Part shown: one piece after another, positions 26,559-37,901 of the stretch
How positions within the stretch are numbered: position 1 is the stretch's first letter
Layout of the letters: every line of letters starts with the position of its first letter
Origin: Caulobacteraceae bacterium
Lineage (GTDB): Bacteria; Pseudomonadota; Alphaproteobacteria; Caulobacterales; Caulobacteraceae
Assembly (NCBI GenBank): GCA_947475735.1
Contig: CANJLQ010000010.1
Location: 62,001-126,000, forward strand
DNA: 64,000 nt
Direction: 5' to 3'
The notes under the pieces: generated by a model
The model's database searches: none
Told to the model about the DNA's origin: nothing
The model's input: only the letters and a program-made list of their open reading frames with translations
Program-made: the position numbers and the translations under genes

Positions 26559-27485
26559 ATGATCCGCGCCCTCGCCGCCTCAGCCCTGGCCCTCGTCGCG
26601 AGCGGCTGCATCGCGGCCCCCGCCCCGGCGGCCCAGACGTCGACGGGCGGGCCGGTTCTGGCCGCCTATTTCGACTGTATTCGGGAGCAGGGCGGCATGG
26701 CGATCTCGGCGCACCGGGCTCAGTCGGCTGACGACCATCCCGAAAACTCCGTCGAGGCCATTGAGGTGACGGGGCGCGCCATCCCCGGGGCCATCCTCGA
26801 AATCGACGCCGCCCTGACCCGCGACGGGCGGTTGGTGCTGATGCACGACGACACCCTGGAGCGCACCACGACCGGTCAGGGCCGCGTGGCCGAACTCAGC
26901 TTCGCCGAGGTGCGGGCCGTGCGGCTGGAGGCGACCGACGGCACGGTCACCGACGCGCCGCCGCCGACCCTGCGCGAGGCGCTGGATGCCGCCGGGCGAG
27001 TCGAGGCCATCGCCTCCATCGACCTGAAGCCGGCGGACGAGGCCTTGACCCTGGTCCTGGCCCGGGCCGTCATTCAGGAAGTTCGGGACGCGGGCGCCGC
27101 CGACCGGGTTATCCTGATCACCTACTCGCCCGCGACGGCGCGGGCGGTGGCCGTGCTGGCTCCGGAGATGATGATCTCGGCCGGGCTGGATGACGTGGCG
27201 GGGCTGGAGGGGCTGAACCCGGCACAGATCCTGGCCTGGACCGGCACGCGCGAGGCTCGCCCGGCTCTGTGGCGCGCTCTGGCGGGACGCGGCGTCGAGG
27301 TCCAGTTCGGTACCCTTGGCGCGCCCGGCCGCCGCCTGGACGACCGCTATGCCGCCGACGGCGATGTCTCGGAATATCGCGACCTGTTCGAGCAGGGGGC
27401 CGTGGTGATCGCCACGGACGCCCCGTTGGCCGTCAGAGGCGCGCTGGGCGCGGAGCTCGCGGCGGCTCAGACCTGCGAGCGCTGA
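26559..27485 (+). CDS. Glycerophosphodiester phosphodiesterase family lipoprotein
   Basis: 308 residues with a lipobox (VASGC, Cys about 17) and a GDPD TIM-barrel: SAHRAQSADDHPENS, then EIDAALTRDGRLVLMHDDTLERTT carrying the catalytic and metal residues, and SIDLKP. Probably cleaves glycerophosphodiesters in the periplasm. The ATG at 26559 has GGAG nine bases upstream. It converges with gatA with no gap (stops adjoin in TGATCA). Confidence 0.88.
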   Translation: MIRALAASALALVASGCIAAPAPAAQTSTGGPVLAAYFDCIREQGGMAISAHRAQSADDHPENSVEAIEVTGRAIPGAILEIDAALTRDGRLVLMHDDTLERTTTGQGRVAELSFAEVRAVRLEATDGTVTDAPPPTLREALDAAGRVEAIASIDLKPADEALTLVLARAVIQEVRDAGAADRVILITYSPATARAVAVLAPEMMISAGLDDVAGLEGLNPAQILAWTGTREARPALWRALAGRGVEVQFGTLGAPGRRLDDRYAADGDVSEYRDLFEQGAVVIATDAPLAVRGALGAELAAAQTCER

Positions 27486-28964
<1,479 letters not shown>

Positions 28965-29252
28965 CTATTCGACCACCTTGGGCACGACGTAGAAGCCGTC
29001 GGCGGATTTCGGCGCATTGGACAGGACGGCCTCGACCTTGGCCCCGTCGGTGACGACGTCGTCGCGCAGGCGCAGCGGCTGGGCGACATTGGAGGTCATG
29101 GGCTCGACGCCGGTCACATCGACCTCCTGCAGCTGTTCGATCCAGGCCAGGATGCCGTTCAGCTCTCCGGCCAGACCCTCCAGCCGGTCGTCGGGGGTCT
29201 TGATGCGAGCGAGGTGAGCGACCTTCCTCACCGTTTCGGCGTCGATGGCCAC
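28965..29252 (-). CDS. gatC: Asp-tRNA(Asn)/Glu-tRNA(Gln) amidotransferase subunit C
   Basis: 95-residue linker subunit that holds GatA and GatB together. The family pattern VRKVAHLARIKTPDD, EPMTSNVAQPLRLRDDVV and the end GFYVVPKVVE are clear. GTG start with GGAGG five bases upstream. First gene of the gatCA pair. Confidence 0.95.
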   Translation of the reverse strand: MAIDAETVRKVAHLARIKTPDDRLEGLAGELNGILAWIEQLQEVDVTGVEPMTSNVAQPLRLRDDVVTDGAKVEAVLSNAPKSADGFYVVPKVVE

Positions 29253-29326
29253 GGGGCCCTCCAGTCAAGCAGGTTCAAGCGGGCGGGATTAGCCGCACGG
29301 ACTGCGCCGCACAAGGACCGCCCGGC

Positions 29327-29875
29327 TTACTGGGCGGGGGTGACGGTGATGGCGGCGGGCGGCGCGCCGTCGGCCCCCGGGGTCCAGGCCACGATGACCT
29401 TGCGGTGGCGGCTACCGATCTCGCCAGTCGCCTCGTTCAGGATGCTTTCGTGCAGGTCCAGATCGACACGGCCCGCCGAGGACGACAGCACGGTGTAGTC
29501 CAGCACATCGGCCAGCCTGAACACGGTCCAGCCGTCACCAGGCGAGCCGTAGAAGGCGATATGGGTGTAGAGGCCGTTCATCGCCGGATCACCGCCGGCC
29601 GTGCCGAACATCTTGGCGCTGTCCTCGGCTACCCAGTCGACCCGCACGACGCTGGCGGCGGACTGGGTCGAATCGTCCTCGACCGGCATAGCGCCGAGGG
29701 TCTCGGCCGGGCCCGAGGCGGTCAGCGGCGCGGCCTGCGGCGTCGCGCCCCCGGTCGAGGCGACGGGCGACTCGCCAGCCTTGGTCGCGGACTCTCCCGT
29801 CGGGGCCGCGTCGCAGGCGCCGACGGACAGGGCCAGCGCGCACAGCGCGGCGATGGATGACGCGGAACGCGACAT
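29327..29875 (-). CDS. Predicted lipoprotein, unknown function
   Basis: 182 residues with a signal and lipobox (SVGAC, Cys about 21), a Thr/Ala/Pro/Glu-rich linker to about residue 70, then a compact domain with WTVFRLADVLDYTV and VDLDLHESILNE. GAGAGG precedes the ATG at 29875. Divergent from ruvX. No family recognised. Confidence 0.72.
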   Translation of the reverse strand: MSRSASSIAALCALALSVGACDAAPTGESATKAGESPVASTGGATPQAAPLTASGPAETLGAMPVEDDSTQSAASVVRVDWVAEDSAKMFGTAGGDPAMNGLYTHIAFYGSPGDGWTVFRLADVLDYTVLSSSAGRVDLDLHESILNEATGEIGSRHRKVIVAWTPGADGAPPAAITVTPAQ

Positions 29876-29945
29876 GGAACCTCTCATTGGTGACGCGCGC
29901 ACCCTGTGCTTTGACAGGTTCGTTGGCAACGCCTACCCGGCGCGC

Positions 29946-30425
29946 GTGCCCATACTGAACCTGACAGACCTCGCGGTCGCCTCTCCTACCGGCACGCCGT
30001 GGCTGGGGCTGGACCTTGGCGAGAAGACCATCGGCGTGGCGGTCTCTGACACCAGCCGCATGATCGCCAGCCCGCTGGAGCTGATCCGCCGCTCGAAATT
30101 CACCGAGGACGCCGAAGCGGTGTTCCGCCTGATGGACGGCCGAAAAGCGTCCGCCCTCGTCGTCGGCCTGCCGGTCAACATGGACGGCACCGAAGGACCG
30201 CGCGCCCAGTCCTGCCGGGCGTTCGCGCGCAATCTGGAGCGCCTGCGGCCCGTCAACGTCGCCTTCTGGGACGAGCGGATGTCGACCAGCGCGGTCGAGC
30301 GGTTCCTGATCGACGAACTGGACCTGAGCCGCAAGCGCCGCGCGAGCGTGGTGGACCGGACAGCCGCCGCCTGGATCCTTCAGGGAGCTCTGGACCGGGT
30401 GCGGGACCAGGACACCTGGGTGTGA
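29946..30425 (+). CDS. ruvX: Putative pre-16S rRNA nuclease RuvX/YqgF
   Basis: RNase H-like fold protein linked to 16S rRNA 5'-end maturation. 159 residues with [28 protein letters not shown] and [13 protein letters not shown]. The GTG at 29946 is preferred; an ATG at 29874 would overlap the divergent lipoprotein start. First of a run with an AEC transporter, pyrB and pyrC'. Confidence 0.93.
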   Translation: MPILNLTDLAVASPTGTPWLGLDLGEKTIGVAVSDTSRMIASPLELIRRSKFTEDAEAVFRLMDGRKASALVVGLPVNMDGTEGPRAQSCRAFARNLERLRPVNVAFWDERMSTSAVERFLIDELDLSRKRRASVVDRTAAAWILQGALDRVRDQDTWV

Positions 30426-31345
30426 CCGCCCTGTTCGCCGGCGTCGTGCCGGTCTTCGTGCTGATCGCCATCGGCTATGGCCTGAGGAAGTCCGGCTTCC
30501 TGCCCGACGCGGCGTGGCGGCCGATCGAGAAGTTGTCGATCCACCTGCTGTATCCCGGCTTTCTGATCACAGCGATCTGGCACGCCGACATCTCGGGTGG
30601 CGGGGCCACGGCGGCGGGCGCGGCGGCGGTCTCGACCGCGCTGATCATCGCCGCGATCACCCTGCTGGTGCGGCCGCTTCTGAAGCTGGACGGGCCGGCC
30701 TTCACCTCCGTGTTTCAGGGCGTCATTCGCTGGAACAGCTTCGTCTTCCTGCCGGTGATCCAGGCGGTTTACGGTGCCGATGGGCTGGCCCTGGCGGCGG
30801 TGGTCATCGGGGCGATGATCCCGGTGACCAACGTCTTGTGCGTCGTGGTGCTTGTCCGCTGGGGAGCCGATCAGCGCGAGATGTCGGCCCTCTCGCTTGG
30901 CAAGGCCATTGTGTCGAACCCGCTGCTGGTCGCCTGCGTCATAGGGCTCGTGCTGAACCTGACCGGGGTGCCGATCATCCCCGGCGTGTCCGAGACGCTA
31001 GAGCTGCTGGGCGGCGCGGCGCTTCCGCTCGGGCTGATCGTGGCCGGGGCTGGCCTCAGCTTCGCCCAGGTCGCCCGGCGGCGGATCACGATCACCGCTG
31101 TGTCGGTGGTCAAGCTGGTCATCACGCCCTTCATGATGTGGGGGCTGTGCCGTCTGTTTGGAGGCTCCGAGACCGCCCAGGGGATCGCGCTGCTATGCGG
31201 CGCGGCCCCCGGTGCAGCGGCCTCCTACATCCTGGCGCGGCAGATGGGCGGGGACGCCCCGCTGATGGCGGGGATCGTGGCTCTGACCACGGTCGGCAGC
31301 GCGGCGGGCATCCCGCTGCTGCTCGCCCTGTTCCATCTGGCGTGA
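30422..31345 (+). CDS. AEC (auxin efflux carrier) family transporter
   Basis: 307 residues, about ten membrane segments in two halves, as in AEC permeases that move dicarboxylates or other anions. GTG start overlaps the ruvX stop (GTGA). The pyrB start follows 23 bases after the stop, so the carrier is embedded in a pyrimidine operon; a substrate link to pyrimidine synthesis is only a guess. Confidence 0.87.
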   Translation: MTALFAGVVPVFVLIAIGYGLRKSGFLPDAAWRPIEKLSIHLLYPGFLITAIWHADISGGGATAAGAAAVSTALIIAAITLLVRPLLKLDGPAFTSVFQGVIRWNSFVFLPVIQAVYGADGLALAAVVIGAMIPVTNVLCVVVLVRWGADQREMSALSLGKAIVSNPLLVACVIGLVLNLTGVPIIPGVSETLELLGGAALPLGLIVAGAGLSFAQVARRRITITAVSVVKLVITPFMMWGLCRLFGGSETAQGIALLCGAAPGAAASYILARQMGGDAPLMAGIVALTTVGSAAGIPLLLALFHLA

Positions 31346-31368
31346 TCAGGGGCTATAGGCGGGCTTTG

Positions 31369-32349
31369 ATGACCAGCACTGCCGTCGCCGCCGACCTGAT
31401 CGCCGACCGGCTGGTCCCGTTCCCGAAACCCCATTTCCTGGCGGCGGCCGATCTGAACCCGCCGTTCGTGGCGTCGCTGCTGGATCTCGCGGACGCCTTC
31501 GTCGATCTGAACCGACAATCCTCCAAGGCGCTGGACCTGCTGCGCGGGCGCACGGTCCTCAACCTGTTTTTCGAAAGTTCGACGCGGACCAGTTCGTCGT
31601 TCGAGATCGCGGCCAAGCGGCTGGGCGCCGACGTCGTCACCATGCCGGTCGGGGCCAGTTCGGTGAAGAAGGGCGAGACCCTGATCGATACCGCCGTGAC
31701 GCTGAACGCCATGCGGCCGGATATCCTGGTGGTGCGGCACGGGGCGTCGGGGGCGGCGGCCCTGCTGAGCCAGAAGGTCGGGTGCGCGGTCGTGAACGCG
31801 GGCGACGGGCGCCATGAACATCCGACGCAGGCGCTGCTGGACCTGCTGAGCCTGCGCCGCGTGTTCGGAGATGTCGGCGGGCTGACGGTGGCGATCTGCG
31901 GCGACATCGCCCACAGCCGGGTGGCGCGGTCCAATGTGGCGCTGCTGTCGATGATGGGGGCGCGGGTGCGGCTGATCGGGCCCCCGACCCTGGTGCCGGG
32001 CGACGCCGATCGCTGGGGCTGCGAGGTGTTCCACGATATGCGCGAAGGGCTGGCCGGCTGCGACGTCGTGATGATGCTGAGGCTGCAGCTGGAGCGGATG
32101 GACGGGGCCCTGGTGCCCTCGACGCGGGAGTATTTCCGTTTCTGGGGTCTGGATCGGGAGAAACTGGCCTGGGCCAAGGTCGGGGCGAAGGTCATGCATC
32201 CGGGGCCGATGAACCGGGGCGTGGAGATCGATTCGGATGTCGCCGACGATCTGTCCGTCTCGCTGATCCAGGATCAGGTCGAGATGGGGGTTGCAGCCAG
32301 GATGGCGGTGCTGGCGTCGCTGGCGATGCGGCTGGAGGGCGCGGCATGA
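31369..32349 (+). CDS. pyrB: Aspartate carbamoyltransferase catalytic subunit
   Basis: Joins carbamoyl phosphate and aspartate in pyrimidine synthesis. 326 residues with the carbamoyl-phosphate loop [22 protein letters not shown] and HPGPMNRG. A much longer frame upstream is a shadow of the carrier gene. The stop overlaps the pyrC' start (ATGA), consistent with the PyrB-PyrC' complex known in Pseudomonas. No pyrI is seen. Confidence 0.97.
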   Translation: MTSTAVAADLIADRLVPFPKPHFLAAADLNPPFVASLLDLADAFVDLNRQSSKALDLLRGRTVLNLFFESSTRTSSSFEIAAKRLGADVVTMPVGASSVKKGETLIDTAVTLNAMRPDILVVRHGASGAAALLSQKVGCAVVNAGDGRHEHPTQALLDLLSLRRVFGDVGGLTVAICGDIAHSRVARSNVALLSMMGARVRLIGPPTLVPGDADRWGCEVFHDMREGLAGCDVVMMLRLQLERMDGALVPSTREYFRFWGLDREKLAWAKVGAKVMHPGPMNRGVEIDSDVADDLSVSLIQDQVEMGVAARMAVLASLAMRLEGAA

Positions 32350-33638
32350 GCCAGTTGCTCATCACAAACGCGAGGCTCCTCGATCCGGCTTCCAACTACG
32401 ACGGTCCAGGGGCCATCCTGATCAAAGACGGTGTCATCGTTGATGTGGTCCGTGGCCCGCACTCGCTCACCGACCTGGGCGATCCCTCGACTTCAATCGA
32501 CGCGCAGGGTTTGTGTCTGTCCCCCGGCCTGATCGACATTCGCGTCCGCACGGGCGAGCCTGGGGCTGAGCCCAAGGAGACACTGAAGTCCGCCAGCCTG
32601 TCGGCTGCGGCCGGGGGCGTGACCACCATCGTCATCCAGCCCGACACCGACCCCGCCGTGGACGATCCGGCCATGATCGACTTCATCCAGCGGCGCGGTG
32701 CCGCGCTGGGCCTCGTCAACGTCCGCGTGGCGGGGGCGGCGACGAAGGGGCGCGGCGGCACTCGCATGGCCGAGATCGGCCTGATGCACGAGGCGGGGGC
32801 GCTGTACTTCACCGACGGCGACCATGTGGTGGCCGACAGCCGGGTGCTGCAACGGATCATGGCCTATGCGACGGCCTTCAACGCCATGATCGCCTGCCGC
32901 CCGGCCGATCCCTGGCTGTCGGAGGGGGCGGTCGCGACCTCCGGCGAGCTGGCGACGCGGCTGGGCCTGGCCTCCGCCCCCGCCATCGCCGAGCGGATCC
33001 AGCTGGAGCGCGATCTGGCCCTGGTCGAGCAGACCGGCGTGCGGTTCCTTGTGGACCAGATCTCGACCGAGGCCGCGCTGGAGGTCCTGGCTCGGGCGCG
33101 GGGCCGGGGGCTGGAGGTCGCGGCCTCGGTGTCGATCAACCACCTGTGCTTCAACGAAGTCGACATCGGTGACTACCGCACCTTCTACCGTCTGGACCCG
33201 CCGCTGCGGCCCGAGAGCGATCGACGCGCCCTGATCGAGGCGGTCCGCGACGGGCTGATCGAGGCCATCACCTCGGCCCACACGCCCGCGCCGGCCGAGG
33301 ACAAGCGGCGGCCGTTCGCCGAGGCCACGCCAGGGGCCGTGGGTCTGGAGACCCTGCTGCCCGCTGCCCTGACCCTGCATCACGAGGAGGGGATCGACCT
33401 GCTGGATGTGCTGAGGCCCGTGACCGAAGGGCCCGCGACCCTGCTGGGGCTCGACGCCGGGCGGCTGGCCCCAGGGGCACCGGCCGATCTGATCCTGTTC
33501 GACCCCGGCGCGCCGGTCATTGTGGACGCCGACGCCCTGAGGTCCAAGTCCAAGAACTCGCCCTTCGACGGGCGGCGACTGCAGGGCCGGGTGGCGCGGA
33601 CGGTCGTCGCAGGACGGACCGTCCACGCCACTGGATAG
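32346..33638 (+). CDS. Dihydroorotase-like protein PyrC' lacking metal ligands
   Basis: 430-residue amidohydrolase fold like class I dihydroorotase. The metal motif HxH is RVR here (66-68, in [14 protein letters not shown]), the later His site reads VDQIS (236-240), and the usual TDHAPH is TSAHTP (309-314). Conserved SINHLCFNE and [13 protein letters not shown] confirm the family. It therefore is probably not catalytic but a structural partner of PyrB, as known for Pseudomonas PyrC'. An active dihydroorotase should be elsewhere in the genome. Confidence 0.9.
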   Translation: MSQLLITNARLLDPASNYDGPGAILIKDGVIVDVVRGPHSLTDLGDPSTSIDAQGLCLSPGLIDIRVRTGEPGAEPKETLKSASLSAAAGGVTTIVIQPDTDPAVDDPAMIDFIQRRGAALGLVNVRVAGAATKGRGGTRMAEIGLMHEAGALYFTDGDHVVADSRVLQRIMAYATAFNAMIACRPADPWLSEGAVATSGELATRLGLASAPAIAERIQLERDLALVEQTGVRFLVDQISTEAALEVLARARGRGLEVAASVSINHLCFNEVDIGDYRTFYRLDPPLRPESDRRALIEAVRDGLIEAITSAHTPAPAEDKRRPFAEATPGAVGLETLLPAALTLHHEEGIDLLDVLRPVTEGPATLLGLDAGRLAPGAPADLILFDPGAPVIVDADALRSKSKNSPFDGRRLQGRVARTVVAGRTVHATG

Positions 33639-33641
33639 CGA

Positions 33642-33965
33642 TTACGAGGCCGGAAGCGCCTTGAGGTCGGTGTCGATGGCGTCGATCGTCGCCTGGGTGA
33701 TCGCGCCCTGCGAGATCGGCATGACCTGAGCCAGGGTCATGTCTTCGAACTGGGGACGCATCGGGTGCTGGGCGACGCCGGGCAGGTGCTTTTCCATCAC
33801 GGCGGCGGTCTCGGGGTTGTTCAGCAGGTCCTTGATCGGGCTGGCGATGGTCGGGCGGGCGGCATGGGCCGCGTGGGCGGAGTGATCCTGGGCCGGGGCC
33901 GTCTGGGCCAGAGCGGCCGGGGCCAGGGCGACGAGGACGGCGGCGGCGAGAACGGACTTGATCAT
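33642..33965 (-). CDS. Small exported protein, unknown function
   Basis: 107 residues with a clear Sec signal (cleavage after ALAQ), then a His/Ala-rich segment (DHSAHAAHAARP) that might bind metal, and a helical domain that includes PIKDLLNNPETAAVMEKHLPG. TGGAG lies eight bases before the ATG. Convergent with pyrC' and divergent from gatB. The helical domain recurs in some Caulobacteraceae secreted enzymes, by impression only. Confidence 0.72.
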   Translation of the reverse strand: MIKSVLAAAVLVALAPAALAQTAPAQDHSAHAAHAARPTIASPIKDLLNNPETAAVMEKHLPGVAQHPMRPQFEDMTLAQVMPISQGAITQATIDAIDTDLKALPAS

Positions 33966-34065
33966 GGGGCTGCTCCAGAGGTGAGAGGTCGCAGATGACC
34001 TTGAAATCGCGACAGGCTCAAGACACGACCTTCCGCAGGCGCGCGCGGGGCGCTAATCACGGCGC

Positions 34066-35571
34066 ATGACCGACACGCTCGCCAACTCGAAACTGATCCA
34101 GGGCCGCACTGGGGCCTGGGAAATCGTCATGGGGCTGGAGATCCACGCCCAGGTGGCCTCGAAAGCCAAGCTGTTCTCCGGCGCGGCCGTGGGCTTCGGC
34201 GCCGGGCCGAACGAGCAAGTGTCGCTGGTCGATGCGGGCTTTCCCGGCATGCTGCCGACGCTGAACCGGCACTGCGTCGAGCAGGCGGTGCGGACCGGCC
34301 TCGGCCTGAAGGCGCAGATCAATCGGCGCAGCCAGTTCGACCGCAAGAACTACTTCTACCCCGACCTGCCCACCGGCTATCAGATCAGCCAGCTGTATTT
34401 CCCGATCGTCGGCGAGGGCGTGGTCGAGGTCGAGGCCGAGGACGGCAGCTTCTTCAACGTCGGTATCGAGCGGCTGCACCTGGAACAGGACGCGGGCAAG
34501 CTGATCCACGACCTGTCGCCGACCGAGAGCTACGTCGATCTGAACCGCGCGGGCACGGCCCTGATGGAGATCGTCTCGCGCCCCGACCTGCGCACGCCGG
34601 AAGAGGCGGTCGCCTACGTCAAGAAGATCCGGACCATCCTGATTTATCTGGGCACCTGCGACGGCGACATGGAGAAGGGCAATCTGCGCGCCGACGTGAA
34701 CGTCTCGGTCTGCCGCGAGGGCGGCTACGAGAAATTCAAGGCGACGGGGGATTTCAGCCACCTCGGTACACGCTGCGAGATCAAGAACGTCAACAGCTTC
34801 CGCTTCATTTCTCAGGCGATCCAGTATGAGGCACGCCGCCAGATCGAGATCCTGGAGGACGGCGGCAAGATCGATCAGGAAACCCGACTGTTCGACCCGG
34901 TGAGGGGCGAAACGCGCTCGATGCGGTCCAAGGAAGAGGCGAACGACTATCGCTATTTCCCGGACCCGGACCTGCTGCCGCTGGAGCTGGAACAGGCCTG
35001 GATCGACGGCATCAAGGCCTCGCTGCCCGAGCTGCCCGACGACAAGCGCCGGCGCCTGATGAGCGAATACGGCCTGTCGCAGTATGACGCCGTGGTGCTG
35101 ATCTCCGAACAGGCCAAGGCCGACTATTTCGAAGCGGCCGCCAAGGGGCGCGACGCCAAACTGGTGTCGAACTGGGTGACGAACGAGCTGTCGGCGCGCC
35201 TCGCGGCAGACGGCAAGGACTTCGCCGAAAGCCCCGTGCCCGCCACTCATGTCGCCGAACTGGTGGCCCTGATCGAGGACGGCACCATCTCGTCCAAGAT
35301 CGCCAAGGAGGTGTTCGATCACGTCTGGAACGGCGAGGGATCGCCCGCCGAGGTCGTCGAAAAGCACGGCCTGAAGCAGGTGACCGACACCGGTGCGATC
35401 GAGAAGGCCATCGAAGAGATCATCGCCGCCAACCCGGACAAGGCCGCCGCCATCGCCGAGAAGCCCCAGGCCATCGGCTGGTTCGTCGGCCAGGTCATGA
35501 AGGCCACCGGCGGCAAGGCCAACCCCGCCGCCGTCAACGAGATTTTGAAAGCCAAGCTGGGTCTCGCCTGA
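34066..35571 (+). CDS. gatB: Asp-tRNA(Asn)/Glu-tRNA(Gln) amidotransferase subunit B
   Basis: tRNA-binding kinase subunit of the amidotransferase. 501 residues with [34 protein letters not shown] and the C-terminal helical and YqeY-like domain ([19 protein letters not shown]). Placed about 5 kb from gatCA and on the other strand. Confidence 0.97.
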   Translation: MTDTLANSKLIQGRTGAWEIVMGLEIHAQVASKAKLFSGAAVGFGAGPNEQVSLVDAGFPGMLPTLNRHCVEQAVRTGLGLKAQINRRSQFDRKNYFYPDLPTGYQISQLYFPIVGEGVVEVEAEDGSFFNVGIERLHLEQDAGKLIHDLSPTESYVDLNRAGTALMEIVSRPDLRTPEEAVAYVKKIRTILIYLGTCDGDMEKGNLRADVNVSVCREGGYEKFKATGDFSHLGTRCEIKNVNSFRFISQAIQYEARRQIEILEDGGKIDQETRLFDPVRGETRSMRSKEEANDYRYFPDPDLLPLELEQAWIDGIKASLPELPDDKRRRLMSEYGLSQYDAVVLISEQAKADYFEAAAKGRDAKLVSNWVTNELSARLAADGKDFAESPVPATHVAELVALIEDGTISSKIAKEVFDHVWNGEGSPAEVVEKHGLKQVTDTGAIEKAIEEIIAANPDKAAAIAEKPQAIGWFVGQVMKATGGKANPAAVNEILKAKLGLA

Positions 35572-35585
35572 TTTGCGGCGTGGAC

Positions 35586-35607
35586 GCCCGCCGCGATGAC
35601 GGCGGGC
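35586..35607. terminator. Hairpin after gatB
   Basis: GCCCGCCG and CGGCGGGC form an eight-pair stem with loop CGATGA, 15 bases after the gatB stop. No clear T-run follows, so it is only a possible terminator. Confidence 0.4.
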
Positions 35608-35649
35608 ACCGTCCAGATTTCAGCGGTGAAACATCGGCGAAACGATCGG

Positions 35650-35680
35650 ACCTTAGGCGGCGTAGGCGTCCCCCTAAGGT
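35650..35680 (+). promoter_or_regulatory. Perfect inverted repeat before the HEXXH protein gene
   Basis: ACCTTAGG (35650-35657) and CCTAAGGT (35673-35680) are exact complements, separated by 15 bases. The second arm ends directly before the likely ribosome site GAAGG and 13 bases before the ATG at 35693. It could be an operator or an RNA stem that affects translation. Confidence 0.45.
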
Positions 35681-35692
35681 GAAGGTTTCGTC

Positions 35693-36796
35693 ATGGTCCT
35701 GCCGCTCGTCGTTATCGCCCACGCCGTCCTGTCAGCCGCAGGAGTCAGCCTTGACGACGGCGCTTGCGCCGCCGCCCTGGCGGCCAGGCCCAGTCCCGCC
35801 TGCGCCGGCTCCGAACGTGGCGTCGTTCTCGCCGAGAGCCCGGCGAGGGCCGACCATCTCCTGGCTGCGGCCGAGGCGGGCGCTGCGCGGTTCGAGGTCT
35901 TGTTCGGACGCCCGCCGGGCACTTTCGCCATCGTGGAGGCGGACAGTCCTACCGTCGACACCGCCACGACCGCCGCCTTGCGTCAGGCGGGCTTCAAGAC
36001 GATCCTGCCGTGGCTGTCTTCGACCGGATATCGCGCGCAGATCGAAGCGGGGGTGCGCGGCAGCGTGGCCAGTCAGACCGCCGGTCTGGACGAAGCCGAA
36101 AGGCAGGCGGCGGTCGCCACGGCCCTGGCCCGCGTCGCCCCTCAGCTCGATCCGGCGCGTCGGGCGACGACCGAGACCGTGGCGATACCGCATGAGCTGG
36201 GTCACGACTGGTACCGCAAGGCCTTCTGGCCCGACGAGGGCACCGGTAACGGCGAGGGTGCGGCGCGCGTCAAGCACTACGGCGGACCCGGGCCGGACTG
36301 GATGGATGAGACGGCGGCGGTGATGCTGGAAACCGACGCGTCGCTTCAGGATCGTCGAAAGATGTTCGGCGAGCGCTACCGGGCCTTGCGGGCCTCGCCT
36401 TCGCCGACGACGGCCGAGTCGCGGTTGACCGATCTGATCCGTTTCCTTGAGGAAGACCACCCGGGAGCCGAAGCGGTTCGTGCCGTGATCGACCGGGACG
36501 GGGCGGCGGTCCGATCGGGCACCGCGATCCGGGTTCTCTCGGGTGACGACGCACGCCGCGTCGCCGATCAGGGGCTGCGGTTCTATCTCCAGGCCGTCGT
36601 CTTCAACGACTATCTGGTCGAGACGTCCGGAGACCCGCAGATCCTCGCCCGGATCGGAGAGGCCTTCGGACGCGGCGAGACGCTCCGGGACTGGCTCTCC
36701 CGGGACACGACCGGCCGCTTGCCCGATTCCGTCAGCGCCCTGGACGCGGACTGGAAGACCTGGATCGAGGCGCGCCACGGACAGGCCCCTCTCTAG
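35693..36796 (+). CDS. Putative exported zinc metallopeptidase (HELGH)
   Basis: 367 residues with a hydrophobic, signal-like N-terminus (1-20). HELGH at 167-171 is a zinc-binding HEXXH, and WMDETAAVMLE (Glu206) supplies a possible third ligand 35 residues later, as in gluzincins. No known family is recognised beyond that. The C-terminal half is helical. GAAGG precedes the ATG. A bidirectional terminator follows. Confidence 0.72.
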   Translation: MVLPLVVIAHAVLSAAGVSLDDGACAAALAARPSPACAGSERGVVLAESPARADHLLAAAEAGAARFEVLFGRPPGTFAIVEADSPTVDTATTAALRQAGFKTILPWLSSTGYRAQIEAGVRGSVASQTAGLDEAERQAAVATALARVAPQLDPARRATTETVAIPHELGHDWYRKAFWPDEGTGNGEGAARVKHYGGPGPDWMDETAAVMLETDASLQDRRKMFGERYRALRASPSPTTAESRLTDLIRFLEEDHPGAEAVRAVIDRDGAAVRSGTAIRVLSGDDARRVADQGLRFYLQAVVFNDYLVETSGDPQILARIGEAFGRGETLRDWLSRDTTGRLPDSVSALDADWKTWIEARHGQAPL

Positions 36797-36823
36797 GAGG
36801 CGGTCGTCATCGGACACAGGTGC

Positions 36824-36860
36824 GAAAGACCCGCCCGGCGCGATCCAGGCGGGTCCTTTC
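36824..36860. terminator. Bidirectional intrinsic terminator
   Basis: GACCCGCC (36828-36835) pairs with GGCGGGTC (36848-36855); GAAA precedes and CTTTC follows, so both strands show a stem with a short U-tract. It separates two converging genes. Confidence 0.65.
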
Positions 36861-36876
36861 GTCGGTCTGGTCGGAC

Positions 36877-37317
36877 CTAGTTGCTCAGCAGCGAGATGAT
36901 GACGCCGGTGGCCAGCGCCGCGAGCACGATGTCGCCCGTGTCCGTCCGGTAGTAGCCGTAGCCGCGCGGCGGCGGAGCGTAGCCGTAGCGGTTGTAGTCC
37001 CGGACATACCAGCGGCTGCGATAATCATAGGGGATGGTCGCCCCGCGATACCAGCGACCGCGATGACCATAGGCGTTGCCGCCATAGTGCCGCCCGTCGC
37101 GCCACTGGTCGCGCTGGCCGCGACGGTAGTCGTTGTAGCGTTCGCGATCCGTGTAACGGCCGCCGTCGTACCGGTTGCGATCCGACCGGCGCTCCCACCG
37201 CTCGTAGCGGCCGTCACGGTCGCGGTCGCCGCGCCATTGCTGGGCGGAGGCCGCCATGGGCGCGGCCACGGTGGCGAGGGTCGCCAGGGCGCCGATGATC
37301 AGGGTTCTGGTCTTCAT
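36877..37317 (-). CDS. RcnB-family periplasmic protein
   Basis: 146 residues: signal peptide (cleavage near AASAQ), an Arg/Asp/Tyr-rich low-complexity region, then the RcnB-like part YRSRWYVRDYNRYGYAPPPR with GYYRTDTGDIVLAALATGVI. RcnB of E. coli helps nickel/cobalt homeostasis, but the family in alphaproteobacteria is broad and function is unproven. ATG at 37317 has AGGAG six bases upstream; a GTG one codon earlier is possible. An element shared with the glycine-zipper gene lies 80 bases upstream. Confidence 0.85.
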   Translation of the reverse strand: MKTRTLIIGALATLATVAAPMAASAQQWRGDRDRDGRYERWERRSDRNRYDGGRYTDRERYNDYRRGQRDQWRDGRHYGGNAYGHRGRWYRGATIPYDYRSRWYVRDYNRYGYAPPPRGYGYYRTDTGDIVLAALATGVIISLLSN

Positions 37318-37396
37318 CACATGCTCCTGCTGTAAGCCGCGCCGCCGTTACGGTCGCGGGGAAGCCCCACATGGATCGAAGGTCGAATCGAGCGCA

Positions 37397-37425
37397 TGAA
37401 CCGAGGCTGAACGGCGCATTCAGCT
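37397..37425 (-). promoter_or_regulatory. Shared putative operator, site 2 (RcnB-like gene)
   Basis: TGAACCG, CTGAACGG and CGCATTCAGC on the plus strand match site 1 (18722-18750) in 22 of 29 positions, in the same orientation to the gene and about the same distance (80 versus 69 bases) from the start codon. Confidence 0.5.
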
Positions 37426-37463
37426 TGGTCCGGCGGATCGGGGACCCGCCGGACCCGCGGGGA

Positions 37464-37901
37464 TCAGCGCGCCATGCCGCCGGCCATGGGGATGTCGAGG
37501 ATAGGACGAACCTCGATCCGGGCGGTCGCGGCGGCGGGCACGCGGGCGGCCCAGGCTTCGGCCTCGGCCCGGTCGGCCACGTCGATGACGAACCAGCCGC
37601 TGAGCGCCTCGGCGGTGCCGTTCATCGGGGCGGAAGCGGCGCGCGCGTCTCGGACAGTGACCGTGGCCCCCAGCGAGGGCTCGGACAGCGGCCCGCCGCC
37701 GCGCACGATACCGGCGGCGTTCATCTGTTCGGACAGGGCCGCGAACCCGCCCCAATAGGCCTGGGCGCGCGCGGGGTCGTTGCGGGCGGCGAAGTCCGAG
37801 GGCGTCTCATAGACGAACAGGGCGAACTGTTCGGCCGAGGCCGGCGCGGCCACCGCCAGCAGAGCGAGGGCGGCGGCGAAGGGAGCGAGAGTGCGGGTCA
37901 T
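37464..37901 (-). CDS. Exported YCII-domain protein
   Basis: 145 residues: signal peptide (cleavage after ASAEQ) followed by a YCII/DGPF-like ferredoxin fold with FALFVYETPSDFAAR, GGPLSEPSLGATVTVRD and LSGWFVIDVADRAEAEAWAARVP plus EVRPI. Most YCII proteins are cytoplasmic, so export is unusual. AAGGA precedes the ATG at 37901. Confidence 0.75.
   Translation of the reverse strand: MTRTLAPFAAALALLAVAAPASAEQFALFVYETPSDFAARNDPARAQAYWGGFAALSEQMNAAGIVRGGGPLSEPSLGATVTVRDARAASAPMNGTAEALSGWFVIDVADRAEAEAWAARVPAAATARIEVRPILDIPMAGGMAR

Noticed and set aside
30514..31368. Long N-terminal extension in the pyrB frame
   Set aside because: It overlaps the AEC transporter gene; pyrB starts at 31369, where the family normally begins.
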